From assembly GCA_014529385.2 (NCBI GenBank), contig CM043960.1, forward strand, positions 72,429,910 through 72,493,909: 64,000 nt of DNA. Direction: 5' to 3'. The position numbers were made by a program, and so were the translations under genes. Position 1 is the stretch's first letter. Each line of letters opens with the position of its first letter. Under the pieces are notes generated by a model, which was given only the letters and a program-made list of their open reading frames with translations, ran no database searches and had not been told where the DNA came from. Source of the stretch: Adiantum capillus-veneris. Its lineage: Eukaryota > Streptophyta > Polypodiopsida > Polypodiales > Pteridaceae. This document shows, in pieces, positions 19,285 to 32,090 of the stretch.

Positions 19285-22200
19285 AAATAATATAGTCCAC
19301 GACTTGTCCAACCTACTTCCAAGGTGGTTTGTAGGTCCACCACTTGTCCAAGCTAGCTCTACTGAAACAAGCTATCTCTATTGTTTCAAGGTGAATGTGT
19401 GAGTGGAGTGTAGCTAATATGTCTATTAGCATGAATGGTTTGGGGCAAAGGTCCACCACTTGTCCAACCTACTATCCATTGTGTTATGGAGGCTTTAGCC
19501 CAAGGTGGCTTGAAGGTCTAACAACCGTCTAATCTAGCTCTATTGAAACAAGATATCTCTATTGTTTCAAGGTCAACATGTCAATTGAGTGTAGCTACTA
19601 TGTTTACTACCATGGATGGTTTGGGGCATAGGTCCACCCCTTGTCCAACCTACTATCCATTGTGTTATGGAGGTTTTAGCCCAAGGTGGTTTGAAGGTCC
19701 ACCACCTGTCCAAGATAGTTCTATTGAAACAAGATATCTATGTTGTTTCAAGGTCAATGTGTGAATGGAGTGTAGCTACTATGTCTATTAGCATGGATGG
19801 TTTGGGGAAGAGGTCCACCACTTGTCCAACCTACTATCCATTGTGTTATGGAGGTTTTTCTCCTAGGTGGTTTGAAGGTCCACCACATGTCCAAGCTAGA
19901 TCTATTGAAAGAAGCTATCTCTATTGTTTCAAGGTCAATGTGTGAAAGGAGTGTAGCTACTATGTTTACTACCATGGATGGCTTGGTACAGAGTTCCAAT
20001 CCTTGTCCAACCTACTAATCATTGTGCTATGGAGGTTTTGGCCCAAGGTGGTTTAAAGGTCCACCATTTGTCCAAGCTAGCTCTATTGAATTGTCCTATA
20101 TCTATTGTTTGAAGGTCATATTGTGAATGGAGTGTAGCTACTAGATTTAGTACCATGGATGGTTTGGGGCAGAGGTCCAAAACTTGTCCAACCTACTATC
20201 CATTGTGTTCTAGAGGTTTTAGCCGAGGTTGGTTTGAAGGTCCACCACCTGTCCAAGCTAGATAAATTGCACAAAGCTATCTCTATTGTTTCAAATTCAA
20301 TGTGTGAATGGAGTGTAGCTACTTTGTTTACTACCATGGATGGTTTGGAGCAAAGCTCCACCACTCGTCCAACATACTATCCATTGTGTTATGGAGGTTT
20401 TAGCCCAAGATTGTTTGAAGGTCCACCACCTGTTCAAACTATCTCCATTAAAAGAAGCTATCTCTATTGTTTGAAGTTCAATGTGTGAATGGAGTGTAGC
20501 TACTTGGTTTACTACCATGGATGGTTTGGGGGTAGAGGTCCACCACTTGTCCAACCTACTATGCATTGTGTTATGGAGGTTTTAGCCCAAGGTTGTTTCC
20601 ACCACTTGTCAAAGCTAGCTCTATTGAAAGAAGCTATCTCTATTCTTTGAAGGTCAGTGTGTGAATGGAGTGTAGCTACTATGTCTACTACCATGGATGG
20701 TTTGGGGTAGAGGTACACCACTTATCTAACATACTATCCATTTTGTTATGGAGGTTTTAGCCCAGGGTGGTTTGAAGGTGAACCACATGTTTAAGCTATC
20801 TCTAATGTTTCAAGGTCAATGTGTGAATGGAGTGTAGCTACTATCTCTATTACCATGGATGGTTTGGGGCATAGGTCCACAACTTGTCCAACTTACTATC
20901 CCTTGTGTTATGGTGGGTTTAGCCCAAGGTGGTTAGAAGGTCCACCACCTGTACAATCTAGCTCTATTCACAATAGTTGTTTCTCTATTTTTTGAAGGTC
21001 AATGTGTGAATGCAGTGTAGCTATTAAGTTTACTACCATGGATGGTCTGGGACAGACGTCCACCACTTGTCCAACCTACTATCCGTTGTGTTATAAAGTT
21101 TTTAGCCCAAGGTGGTTTGAAGGTGCACCACATGTCTAAGCTAGCTCTATTGAAAGAAGCTATCTCTATTATTTTAAGGTCAATGTATGAATGGAGTGTA
21201 GCTACTATGTTTACTACCATGGATGGTTTGGGGTAGAGGTCCACCGCTTGTACAACCTAATATCTATTGTGTTATGAAGGTTTTAGCCCTATGTGGTTTG
21301 AAGGTCAATCTGTGAATGGAGTGTAGCTACTATGTTTACTACCATGGATGGTTTGGGGCAGAGGCCCACCACTTGTCCAACCTACTAACCATTGTGTAAT
21401 GAAGGTTTTAGTCCAAGGTGGTTTGAAGGTGCACCATGTGTCCAAGCTAGCTCTATTGAATAGTACTATCTCTAGTCTGATATCGTGGATGGTTTCGGGT
21501 AGAGGTCCAACACTTTTCCAACCTACTATCCATTGTGTTATTGAGGTTTTAGCCCAAGGTGGTTTGAAGGTCCACCACTTGTCCAAGCTAGATCTATTGA
21601 AAGAAGCCATCTCTATTGTTTGAAGGTCAATGTGTGAATGGATTATAGCTACTATGTTCACTACCATTGATGGTTTAGGACAGACGTCCAGCACTTGTCC
21701 AACCTACTAACCATTGTGTTATGGAGGTTTTGGCCCAATGTTGTTGTAAGATCCACCACCTATCCAAGCTAGCTCTATTGAAAGAATCTATCACTATTGT
21801 TTAAATGTTAATGTGTGAATGGAGTCTAGCTACTATGTTTACTACCATGGAGAGTTTGGGACAGAGGTCCATCACTTGTCCAACCTACTAACCATTGTGT
21901 TATGGAAGTTTTAGCCCAAGGTGGTTTGAAGGTCCACCACCTATCCAAGCTAGCACTATTGAATAGTCCTATCTCTACTCTGATAGTGTATATGGTTTGG
22001 GATAGAGGTCTAACACTTGTCCAACCTACTATCCATTGTGTTATTGAGGTTTTAGCCCAAGGTGGTTTGAAGGTTCACCACTTGTCCAAGCTAGATCTAT
22101 TCAAAGAAGCTATCTTTATTGTTTGAAGGTCAAAGTGTGAATGGAGTATAACTACTATGTTTACTACCATGGATGATTTGTGTAGAGGACCATTACTTGT

Positions 22201-23315
22201 TCAACCTACTAGCCATTGTGTTATGTAGCTTTGAGACCTATGTGGTTTGAAGGTCAATCACCTGTCCTTTCTCCCTCTAATTAATAGTCCTATCTCTGCT
22301 TTGATAGCGTGGATGGTTTTGACCGAGGTCTGACACTTGTCCAACTTACTATCCATTGTGTTACTGAGGTTTTAGCCCAAGGCGGTTTGAAGGTCCACCA
22401 CCTATCGAAGCTAGATATATTGAAAGAATCTATCTCTATTGTTTGAAGGTCAATGTGTGAATGGAGTGTAGCTACTATGTTTACTACCATGGATGGTTTG
22501 GGGTAGAGCTCCACCACTTGTGGAACCTACTATCCATTGTGTTATGGAGGTTTATGTCCAAGGTGGTTTGAAGGTCCACCACCTGTCCAAGCTAGATCTA
22601 TTGAAAAAATCTATCTCTATTGTTTGAAGGTCAATTTGTGAATGGAGTGTAGCTACTATGTTTACTACCATGGATGGTTTGGGAGAGAGGTCCACCACTT
22701 GTCCAACCTACTTTTCAAGGTTTTAGCCCAGGTTAGTCTGAAGGTCCACCACCTATCCAAACTAGATCTATTAAACAAAGCTATCTCTATTGTTTCAAAG
22801 TCATTGTGAGAATGGAGTGTAGCTACTTTGTTTACTACCATGGATGGTTTGGGGTAAAGCTCCACCACTTTTCCAACCTACTATCCATTGTGTTATGGAG
22901 GTTTTAGCCCAAGATTGTTTGAAGGTTCACCACATGTCCAAGCTAGCTCCTTTGAAAGAAGCTATCTCTATTGTTTTAAGGTCAATGTGTGAATGGAGAG
23001 CATCTACTTTTTTTTACTACATTGGATGGTTTAGGACACAGGTCCACCACTTGTCCAACCTACTATCTATTGTGTTATTGAGGTTTTAGCCCAAGGTTGT
23101 TTGTAGGTCCACCACTTGCCCAAGCTAGCTCTATTGAATAGTCCTATCTCTAGTCTGATTACTTGGATGGTTTGAGGTACTTTTCCAACCTACTAACCAT
23201 TGTGTTATGGAGGTTTTAGCCCATGGTGGTTTGAAGGTCCATCACCTGTCCACCCTAGCTCTATTGAATAGTCCTATCTCTAGTATGATGACGTCGATGG
23301 TTTGGGGTAGAGGTC
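19285..23315 (+). repeat. 181-bp satellite array, left half
   Basis: About 23 tandem monomers. The anchor CATGGATGG recurs at 19611, 19792, 19973, 20154, 20335 and 20516, exactly 181 bases apart. Each monomer has three parts of about 57-65 bases, each starting GGTC: GGTCCACCACTTGTCCAACC, GGTCCACCACCTGTCCAAGC and GGTCAATGTGTGAATGGAG. A shorter type of about 141 bases, with CTGATAGCGTGGATGG in place of the third part, alternates with full monomers between 21343 and 22489. ORFs here are shadows of the repeat; 181 is not divisible by three. Confidence 0.95.
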
Positions 23316-25016
23316 TGATAGCGGAAAAAAGAGCAGTGCAATCGGGTGGCCTCTGTACTCGTGCACACTCCACAAACCACGCCTCATGCAAACAAGCAAA
23401 GAACAAAACAAAGGGGGCACCACCCTAAATTAAGAGGTTTAGGGACCTTACACATAGTGCACATAGGCAAGTGAGACTTCTGGCATTATGATGGCATCAA
23501 AACATATGGCAAAACACATAGAAACGAAGCTTAGGGACCTTATGTAGCATATATATACACAAGACATCAGCTTAACAATACAACGACATCTGATTATACA
23601 TAACAAGGATATAGAGAAGCAAGCCAAGGATGGCATAATCCCTTGTCAAAAACAATCAACCCAGCAAGTAGGTATGATCCTACGAGCAACACATCAATAC
23701 CTTAGAGAATGATGGCGAGGATGGTGGCCATGGAGCATGAGAGAAGATTCCTTATTTAGGTTTTAGGGCTAGTAATGTAGCATAGTAGAGGGAGAGAGAG
23801 AGAGAGGGAGAGAGAGTAGAGCTCCATCCATAGCTCCTCGTTGTGAGCAATGTCGTCATAGCTTCGTTGCTTGGTGAAGTGGGTGAAGTGTTATTTTTGA
23901 GTGAGAGAAGGCCTCCTTATATAGGTTTCTGAGAGGGTTTAGGATTAGGGATAAACATGCTTAAATCCGCTCATTGGGGTTACTTTTTGCTTAGGGTGGT
24001 CAACAGATTGAGGTCATGGGGATAAGGCCTTGACCAGCATTTAAGAGCAGGTAAGGTGGCTGTTGAAACTCGAGGTTCTGCACATGTCAGGGGGGGACCT
24101 GCGGGGGGGAGGTGGCAGCTGGGTCCTCCTAAATATCAAATTCTCAAAAAATCCTCAACCATGGCTTCTTTTGACATGTGCTCTTTGAAAAAATCAGCAT
24201 GTCTCTTTTCAACTCAAAAGTCTTTATCCCTGTTGACTCACCTTTACCATAAGATTTTCCCCTTTTCTCCTCCTGTAACTGCATTGTTGATGCCCAATCA
24301 CTGCTTCTAGTAACAGTGAACTGTTCCCTACCAAATACTTATGGTGCAGTAAAAAATATTTACCATGGGTAAAAAAAGTTACTGTAGGTAAAAAGTGATT
24401 TGTATTTACCATGTAGGTGAAAAATATTTAATGTAGGTAAAAAATATTTACTGTGGTAAAAAATATTTACTGTCGATAAAAAAGTGAAAACGGAGTATGC
24501 TGTGCTGTGAGTCCACACGAACATCCTCGTGTAAATTTCACTAGAAATTCACACCTAGAATGGGCTATTCTGTAAGATATAGGTTGTAGGCATGCATAAG
24601 AGCTCGTTCCCACATTTCTTCTGTCCATGGCACTTTTTACTCTTTGGTGCTTGTGAAGTAGATTTTTCTTCTCTTTCGAGATCCCTTGGACTAGAGTATC
24701 CTCATCTCCCCAACAACTGACTGTGCCTTTATTGCATATTCAGAAGGGGTCCTAAAAACCATGCATCATATAGCCCTCCCCCTTAAACTAGAGGTATTTG
24801 ATGCCTCTAGCTATAGGTTGTGCTACAATAGGGTTCTGTTTAATACTTACCCACCTGGTACCAATTGAATTTGCCATGTTACTGCTTTCTTGGCTGATGC
24901 ACCCTGTTTAGTCCTTTCTGATGAATAATTGTATCCATCCATGACTTACAACTGGTCTCCTAGACCCTTGAAAGCCATACCCCATCCATTGTCAATATCC
25001 GCTTTCACTGGTAGCA
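23316..25016 (-). mobile_element. 3' LTR of a Tat-type Ty3/gypsy element
   Basis: It begins where the satellite stops (TGATAGCGG at 23316) and ends just before a long pyrimidine run that is the polypurine tract on the minus strand. On the minus strand the LTR reads TGCTAC ... GCTATCA, with TG/CA ends, and has a TATA-like CCTATATAAGG at about 23915-23925. At 24330-24490 it carries several copies of GTAAAAAATATTTACTGT. The five satellite bases AGGTC precede it. The matching 5' LTR is absent from the window. Size 1.70 kb. Confidence 0.7.
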
Positions 25017-25066
25017 TTCTCTTTTTTTCTTTTTTTCTTCTCTTTTTTTCCTTTTTTTTTTTTTTG
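25017..25066 (-). other. polypurine tract of the Tat element
   Basis: A run of T with a few C on the plus strand (25017-25065) is a polypurine tract on the minus strand, placed between the pol stop (25093) and the LTR start (25016), where plus-strand DNA priming occurs. Confidence 0.7.
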
Positions 25067-25092
25067 TAACGACTATGTACATGATTGTTACC

Positions 25093-26952
25093 TTAGTTGG
25101 AGCTCGAATATGATGAGCTCTCCTCTGAACCATCCTTAGCATTGATTTCACCAGCATATGGCTGTGAAAGACGACATTGGTAGGCCTTCAATTGCCAACC
25201 ATTTATCGGGGTCTGATGTACCTTACCATCTAGGTCACCTAGTTGGTAACTACCATTTGAGAACCTGTGTATCACTACAAAAGGGCCTTCCCACTTAAGC
25301 AAGAACTTACCATCCTTCCTGTGATCAAAGCGATTGTCGTATCTGAGCACTAAAGAACCTTCCTTGATACCTTTCTTGACAAGGTTGCGATTGAACTTCT
25401 TTCGTTTCTTCTCTGCCTGGGCTGCATAGTACTTCACTGCCGACTCTCGATCTAGTCCTAACCTCTCCAAATCGATGATTCTTCCTTCCACCTGCTTCTC
25501 TTGACTATCCTCTTGATGTGCCTTTAGAACTCGGAGGCTCGCTAGCTCCACTTCTATAGGCAATAGTGCCTCTTGCCCGTAAACCAAGTGAAAAGGTGTA
25601 TACCCCAAGGATGTTTTAAAGGATGTTATGTAGGCTGCTACATCTAGGTGTTTGTCCCATGCCTTAGGATGTAAATGCACTTGCTTAGTGATGATTTTAC
25701 ATATAAGACCATTTACCTTTTTTACAAGACCATTGCACTGAGGGTAGTATGGTGTAGAGTGCCTGCGCTTGATTTTTAACTTGCTCATCAATTGCCCGAC
25801 TAAATCAGCTCGAAATCCCGGTCCCCTATCCGAGAGAATCTCCAAAGGTGTGCCAAAACGGCAACAAAGGCATTCAAAAATGAAATCACTCACGTCCTTG
25901 GCTGTGATGCGCTTTGTGGGATGAGCTTCTGCCCATCTGGTCATGTACTCCACCCCCATAATGATGTATTCCTTCCCTGATTGAGTGCAAGGTAGTGGCC
26001 CTATTGCATCTATCCCCCATTTTTCAAATGGCCCATAGGTTTTGATTGGATGCTGATTTTCATGGGTAAGACGCCTTGGTCTAGCTTTTTGGCAAACCTC
26101 ACATGTGCGGCGCCAATGTTGTACATCTCGATGGAGGCTTGGCCACGTGAACCCTGCTTGTAAAATCTTTCTGCTAGTAATCTCTTGTGCAAAGTGGCCA
26201 CCACACACACCTTCATGACAACTAAACAAAATATCCTTTATCTCTTGGGATGCAGGAACTCTCCTTAAGACAGCATCTTTCCCTCTACAATACAAGTCCT
26301 CATTCACTAAGCTATAGCTGGTAGCCTTTTTTGCCAACCACCTACGTTCACTTTTACTCATACCAGAGGGTGCTTCACAATGCTCAAGAAAGTAAAGTAA
26401 ATCATGCAGCTCCTCCTTTCCCTGGTATAAAGGACTTTTCACAAGGATAGCACCTACTATGAGAGTTTGTAGTTCTTCACCTGCTAAGGCATCTGCTTCT
26501 CGATTTTGATCTCTAGGTACAAAGTGCACTCGAACTTCTTTAAAACCCTTCAACAAGGCCTTTTCTTCCCTCATCTTAACAGACAATTTGTCATTTTTAC
26601 AGGCCCATACACCAACCATTTGCTTAACAATCAACATGGAGTCACCAAAAACATTTAGCTTTGTGATGCCCTGAGAAAGACAACATTGCAACCCTAAAAC
26701 AAGGGCATGGTACTCAGCTTCATTGTTAGAATGAACCTCTTTTAGATGAAACCCTTTTACAAAGATCTTCTCCTTCTCTGGACCTAATATTACTATGCCT
26801 GCTGATGCCTTGTCTTTGGTCCTCTTGTAAGCCCCATCAAAATACAGACTGTGTGCTCCCAGTAGAACTTCAGGCTCCGGGATAGGCGGTACCTTACTAG
26901 GTGCCTCTTTCTTGGCCTTCTCATAACACCTTTGTGTGAGGACATCTGCCAA
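25093..26952 (-). pseudogene. Tat-type gypsy pol: archaeal-type RNase H and integrase
   Basis: A 619-codon uninterrupted frame. Residues about 30-160 form the second RNase H of Tat elements: HSLYFDGAYKRT, NNEAEYHAL, VFGDSMLIVKQ and DQNREADALA. Integrase follows: zinc finger HEGVCGGH with CEVCQ, first Asp in WGIDAIGPL, second Asp in EILSDRGPGF, and the third acid position in YPQCNGLVKKVNG, where the family has LVEKVN. The catalytic Glu is thus Lys (AAA at 25720-25722), so integrase should be dead although the frame is open. The C-terminus ends SYSSSN. The apparent start is internal: first RNase H sequence (YTLQVEDSTRACLADVLT, EEVFPYALQHMELSQRI) continues upstream with a stop. Confidence 0.9.
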
Positions 26953-27176
26953 ACAAGCACGGGTGGAATCCTCTACTTGTAGTGTGTAGTCAAACTCTTA
27001 AAGCTGCACCACCCACTTTGCTATTCTTTGAGACAATTCCATGTGTTGTAGGGCATATGGAAAAACCTCCTCAGTTGTGATCACCACAAATTGTCTCGGA
27101 AGTAAGGTGGTTCCTTGAGGTGGGAACTCCACCTAAGGTGCTTGCCATGCTTGATGACTAAGGTACTTGAGGTACT
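26953..27176 (-). pseudogene. Tat gypsy pol, end of first RNase H, truncated
   Basis: Minus-strand reading gives FPPQGTTLLPRQFVVITTEE, VFPYALQHMELSQRIAKWV, a stop, then EFDYTLQVEDSTRACLAD, the usual end of the first RNase H in Tat elements. RT, protease and gag are missing: similarity ends near 27130, where a different LTR begins. The element is therefore 5'-truncated. Confidence 0.75.
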
Positions 27177-27570
27177 TGTCATACTTAATGAGGAATTTGC
27201 TTGAGAAGCTTCCTATGCATGGGGGGTAAGATTTTTGAGTCAAAAAGAGACCCTACATACTTAATGAGGAAGTTGCTTGAGAAGCTTCCTATGTATGGGG
27301 GGTAAGATGCTTGAGTCAAAAAGAGACCCTACACACTTATAAGGAAGTTGCTTGAGAAGCTTCTTATGCAACATAAAAGTCCCAAAGTTAGGGGAATCTT
27401 TGACCTAACCTTACACTCACCCAAGGGGCACCCCTTTTCTAAAAGGGCACATGGGACACATGTCAGACTCTCACTAAGCTTAACCACATGGCGTGCTTGA
27501 ATGCTATTGGTTGGGCTAAAGTGGGGTCCAATGAGCTTCTACTTCCATCCAAAAAATATATAGATATTTT

Positions 27571-27618
<48 letters not shown>

Positions 27619-28464
27619 GGGAAGGAGGACACTTGTCAAAAGACTACCATGTACATGATTGCACGTTGCATGTGATTGGCTAGGGGGAGAGGGGTCCAAT
27701 GAGATTGAAGCATGTGGAAAAGCTACCAATCGCCCAAAGCAAGGAGGGGGGGTGCTAGGGGTATATACTCCACACACACTCATTGGGAGGGGCATTCTTA
27801 CTTGGTGAAAGTTGACCACCTCCTTCTCCAAGCTTGTGAGAAGTGAGAGCCTACATCAACACTCTTGGCTATGGAATGCAAATCCAACCAAGAGCCATGC
27901 TTCAATGCTTAAGCTTGCCATTTTCTCCATCTCCATTACTATGCTATTATGTATGCTATCAAGAAGAGTAATGATAAGTGAGGAACTATTTCTTTCTCCT
28001 ATGGAATGTTTCTTCTTCCTCTTCCCTACCCTCACTCCCCGCTAGATCTCTCCATCTTCGAAGGTGTTTGAGGCCTTGGGACTGAGGCTTGGGATAGTTA
28101 TTGCTTTCTACAAGTTTATGTTATGCTTGTGATGCATGGAGCTTTCCATCTTCATTGCATCACCTAGGTAACAAGGAACATAAAGATTGTATTGTACCAA
28201 GTCTCTCTTGATGGGAGAAGCTATAATACAAATGCCTATTGGATGGGGGACGGGCTCCATATGAATCCGGTCCTCAACTATTGTCATGTTCTCTAAAATC
28301 TCTCTTGCAAAAGTATTGTTCATGCCAAGTTAACTAAGTACCATGTTTATGTTGCTACCATCAATTAAGTTCACCCGCTCTGCTCACAAAGTAATCTCTC
28401 AAAAATGCTTCACCTAATTTCCTAATTCCGCTAATCTCAAAGTTCATAGGCCATTTACATTACA
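27177..28464 (+). mobile_element. diverged gypsy LTR (family of 60267-61855)
   Basis: It begins TGTCATACTTAATGAG and ends CATTTACATTACA, and is alignable with the LTR at 60267-61855. Examples are CTCCAAGCTTGTGAGA and GATGCAAATCCAACCAAGAG in similar form, CATCTTCGAAGGTGT, and the stretch around GGGACGGGCTCCATATGAA. It includes a near-duplicated AGGAAGTTGCTTGAGAAGC block at 27195-27360 and a CT microsatellite (27571-27616). No primer site follows; satellite resumes at once with CCACTTGTCC. The flanks GTACT and CCACT are not a clear target duplication. Confidence 0.65.
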
Positions 28465-31400
28465 CCACTTGTCCAACCTACTATCCATTGTGTCATGGAG
28501 GCTTTAGCACAAGGTGGTTTCAAGCTAGCTCTATTGAAAGAAGCTATCTCTATTATTCGAAGGTCACTGTGTGAATGGAGTGTAACTACTATGTTTATTA
28601 CCATGGATAGTATGGGGTAGAGGTCCACCACTTGTCCAACCTACTATCCATTGTGATATGGAGGTTTTGGCCCAGGGTGGTGTGAAGGTGGACCACATGT
28701 TCAAGCTATCTCTATTATTTCAAGGTCAATGTGTGAATGGAGTGTAACTACTATCTCTATTACCATGGATGGTTTGGGACATAGGTCCACAGCTTGTCCA
28801 ACCTACTATCCCTTGTGCTATGGTGGGTTTAGCCCAAGGTGGTTTGAAGGTCCACCACCTATCCAATCTAGCACTATTCAATAATCCTATCTCTATTGTT
28901 TGAAGATCAATGTGTGAATGGACTGTAGCTACTATGTTTACTACCATCGCTGGTCTGGGGCAGAGGTCCACCACTTGTCCAACCTACTATCCCTTGTGTT
29001 ATAAAGTTTTTAGTCCAAGGTGGTTTGAAGGTCCACCACCTATCCAAGCTAGCCCTATTGAAAGAAGCTATCTCTATTGTTTGAAGGTCAATGTGTGAAT
29101 GGATTGTAGCTACTATGTGTACTACCATGGATGGTTTGGGGTAGAGGTCCACCGCTTGTCCAACCTCCTATCCATTGTGTTATGAAGGTTTTAGCCCTAG
29201 GTGGTTTTAAGGTCAATCTGTAAATGGAGTGTAACTACTATGTTTACTACCATGGATGGTTTGGGAGAGAGGTCCACCACTTGTCCAACCTAATAACCAT
29301 TTTTTAATGGCTTTTTAGCCCAAGGTGGTTTGAAGGTCCACCATCTCTCCACGCTAGCCCTATTGAATAGTCCTATCTCTACTCTGATCACGTTGATGGT
29401 TTGGGATAGAGGTCCAACACTTTTCCAACCTACTATCCATTGTGTTATTGAGGTTTCAACCTAAGGTGGTTTGAAGGTCCACCACCTGTCCAAGTTTGAT
29501 CTATTGAAAGACGATATCTCTTTTGTTTGAAGGTCAATGTGTGAATGGAGTGGAGCTACTATGTTTACTACCATGGATGGTTTGGGACAGAGGTCCACCA
29601 CTTGTCTAACCTAATAACCATTGCGTTATGGAGGTTATAGCCCAAAGTTGTTTGAAGGTCCAACACCTATCTAAGCTAGCTCTATTGAAAGAATCTATCA
29701 CTATTGTTTGAAGGTCAATGTTTGAATGGAGTGTAACGACTATGTTTACTACCATGGATGGTTTGGGGTAGAGGTCCATCACTTGTTCAACCTACTTACC
29801 ATTGTGTTATGGAAGTTTTAGTCCACGGTGGTTTGAAGGCCGACCACTTGTCCAAGATAGATTTATTGAATAGTCCTATCTCTACTCCTATAGCGTGGAT
29901 GGTTTGGGGTAGAGGTCCAAGACTTGTCCAACCTACTTTCCATTGTGTAGTTGAGGTTTTAGCCCAAGGTGGTTTGAAAGAATTTATTTCTATTATTTGA
30001 AGGTCAAAGTGTAGCTACTATGTTTACTACCATGGATGGTTTGGGTAGAGGTGCATCACTTGTCCAGCCTACTAACCATTGTGTTATAGAGGTTTTAGCC
30101 CAAGGTGGTTTGAAGGTCCACCACATGTCCAAGCTAGCTCTATTGAATAGTCCTATCTCTAATTTGATAGTGTGGATGGTTTTGGGTAGAGGTCCAACAT
30201 TTGTCCAACCTTCTATCCATTGTGTTATGGAGGTTTTAGCCCCAGGTGGTTTGTAGGTCTACCACTTATCCAAGCTAGATCTATTGAAAGAAGTTATCTC
30301 AATTGTTTAAAGGTTAATGTGTGAATGGAGTGTAGCTACTATGTTTACTACCATGAATGGTTTGGGGTAGAGCTCCACCATTTGTCCAACCTAGTAGCCA
30401 TTGTGTTATGGAGGTTTCAGCCTAAGGTTGTTTGAAGGTCCACCACCTATCCAAGCTAGCTCTATTGAAAGAAGCTAACGAGCTATTGTTTGAAGGTCAA
30501 AAGGTGAATGGAGTCTAGCTACTATTTCTACTACCATGGAGGGTTTTTGATAGAGGTCCATCACTTGTCCAACCTACTAACCATTGTGTTATGGAGGTTT
30601 TAGCCCAAGGTGGTTTGAAGGTCCACCACCTGTCCAAGCTAGCTCTATTGAATAATCCTATCTCTACTTTGATAGCGTGGATGGTTTTGTGTAGAGGTCA
30701 ATCACTTGTCAAATTTACTATCCCTTGTGTTATAAAGGTTTTAGCCCAAGGTGGTTTGAAGGTCCACCACCTGTCCAAGCTAGATCTATTGAAAGAAGCC
30801 ATATCTATTGTTTGAAGGTCATGTCCAAGCTAGATCTATTGAAAGCAGCTATCTCTATTGTTTGAAGGTCAATGTGTGAATGGAGTGTCTACTATGTTTA
30901 CTACCAGGGATGGTTTGGGGCAGAGTTCCACCACTTGTCCAACCTACTAATCATTGTGCTATGCACGTTTTAGCCCAAGGTTGTTTGAGAGTCCACCACA
31001 TGTACAAGCTAGCTCTTTTTAAAGAAGCTATCTCTATTGTTTGAAGATTAATGTGTACATGGAGTGTAGCTTAAGGATGGTTTGGGGCATAGGTCCATCA
31101 CTTGTCCAACCTACTAACCATTGTGTTATGGAGGTTTTAGCCCAAGGTGGTTTCAAGGTCCACCACCTATCCAAGCTATCTCTATTGAATAGTCCTACCT
31201 CTACTTTGATAGCACAGATGGTTTGGGGTAGAGGTCGAACCCACTATCCATTGTGTTATCGAGGTTTTAGCCCAAGGCTATTTGCAGGTCCACCACCTAT
31301 CAAAGCTAGATCTATTGAAAGAATCTATCTCTATTGTTTGAAGGTCAATTTGTGAATGGAGTGCAGCTACTATGTTTAATACCTTGGATGGTTTGGGGCA

Positions 31401-32090
31401 GAGATTCACCACTTGTCCAACCTAATAACCATTGTGTTACGGAGGTTTTAATCCCAAGGTTGTTTGAAAGTCCACCATCTAGCCAAGCTAGCTCTATTGA
31501 AAGAAGCTATCTCTATTGTTTGAAGGTCAATGTGTGAATGAAGTGTAGCTACTATGTTTACTACCATGTATGGTTTGTGGTAGAGGTCCTCCACTTGTCC
31601 AACCTACTAAACATTGTGTTATGGAGATTTTAGCCCAAGGTGGTTTAAAGGTCCACCACCTGTCCAACCTAGCTCTATTGAATAGTCCTATCTCTACTGT
31701 GATAGCATGGATGGTTTTGGGTAGAGGTCCAACACTTGTCCCACCTACTATCCATTGTGTTATGGAGGTCTTAGCCCAAGGTGGTTTAAAGGTCCACCAC
31801 CTGTCCAAGCTAGCTCTATTGAATAGTCCTATCTCTATTGTTTGAAGGTCAATGTGTGAATGGAGTGTAGCTACTATGTTTACTACCAGGGATGGTCTGG
31901 GCAGAGGTCCACCACTTGTGCAACCTTGTAACCATTGTGTTATAGAGCTTTTATCCCAAGGTGGTTCTAAGGTCCACCACTTGTCCAAGCTAGCTCTATT
32001 GAAAGAAGCTATCTCTATTGTTTCAAAGTCAATAGCTGAATGGGGTGGATCTACTATGTTTACTACCATGGATGGTTTGGGGCAATGACT
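28465..32090 (+). repeat. 181-bp satellite array, right half
   Basis: The same satellite in the same orientation as 19285-23315, about 20 monomers, with both the 181-base and the shorter CTGATAGCG-type monomers. It resumes at CCACTTGTCCAACC directly after the LTR and ends near 32090 after CATGGATGGTTTGGGG. Together with the left half it forms one array of about 7.7 kb, split by roughly 5.1 kb of retroelement sequence. Confidence 0.95.

Noticed and set aside
19285-23315. The regularly spaced repeats as a CRISPR array
   Set aside because: Monomers are contiguous 181-bp satellites without unique spacers, in a plant-type genome.
27463-28323. ORFs in 27463-28323 as genes
   Set aside because: They are inside a diverged LTR and cross a CT microsatellite.
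19543-32088. Many ORFs of 60-180 codons with shared WWTFKPPWAK or VQPTIHCVMEVLAQGG sequence on both strands
   Set aside because: They are translations of the 181-bp satellite. The period is not a multiple of three, the frames break at each monomer, and similar reads exist on both strands.
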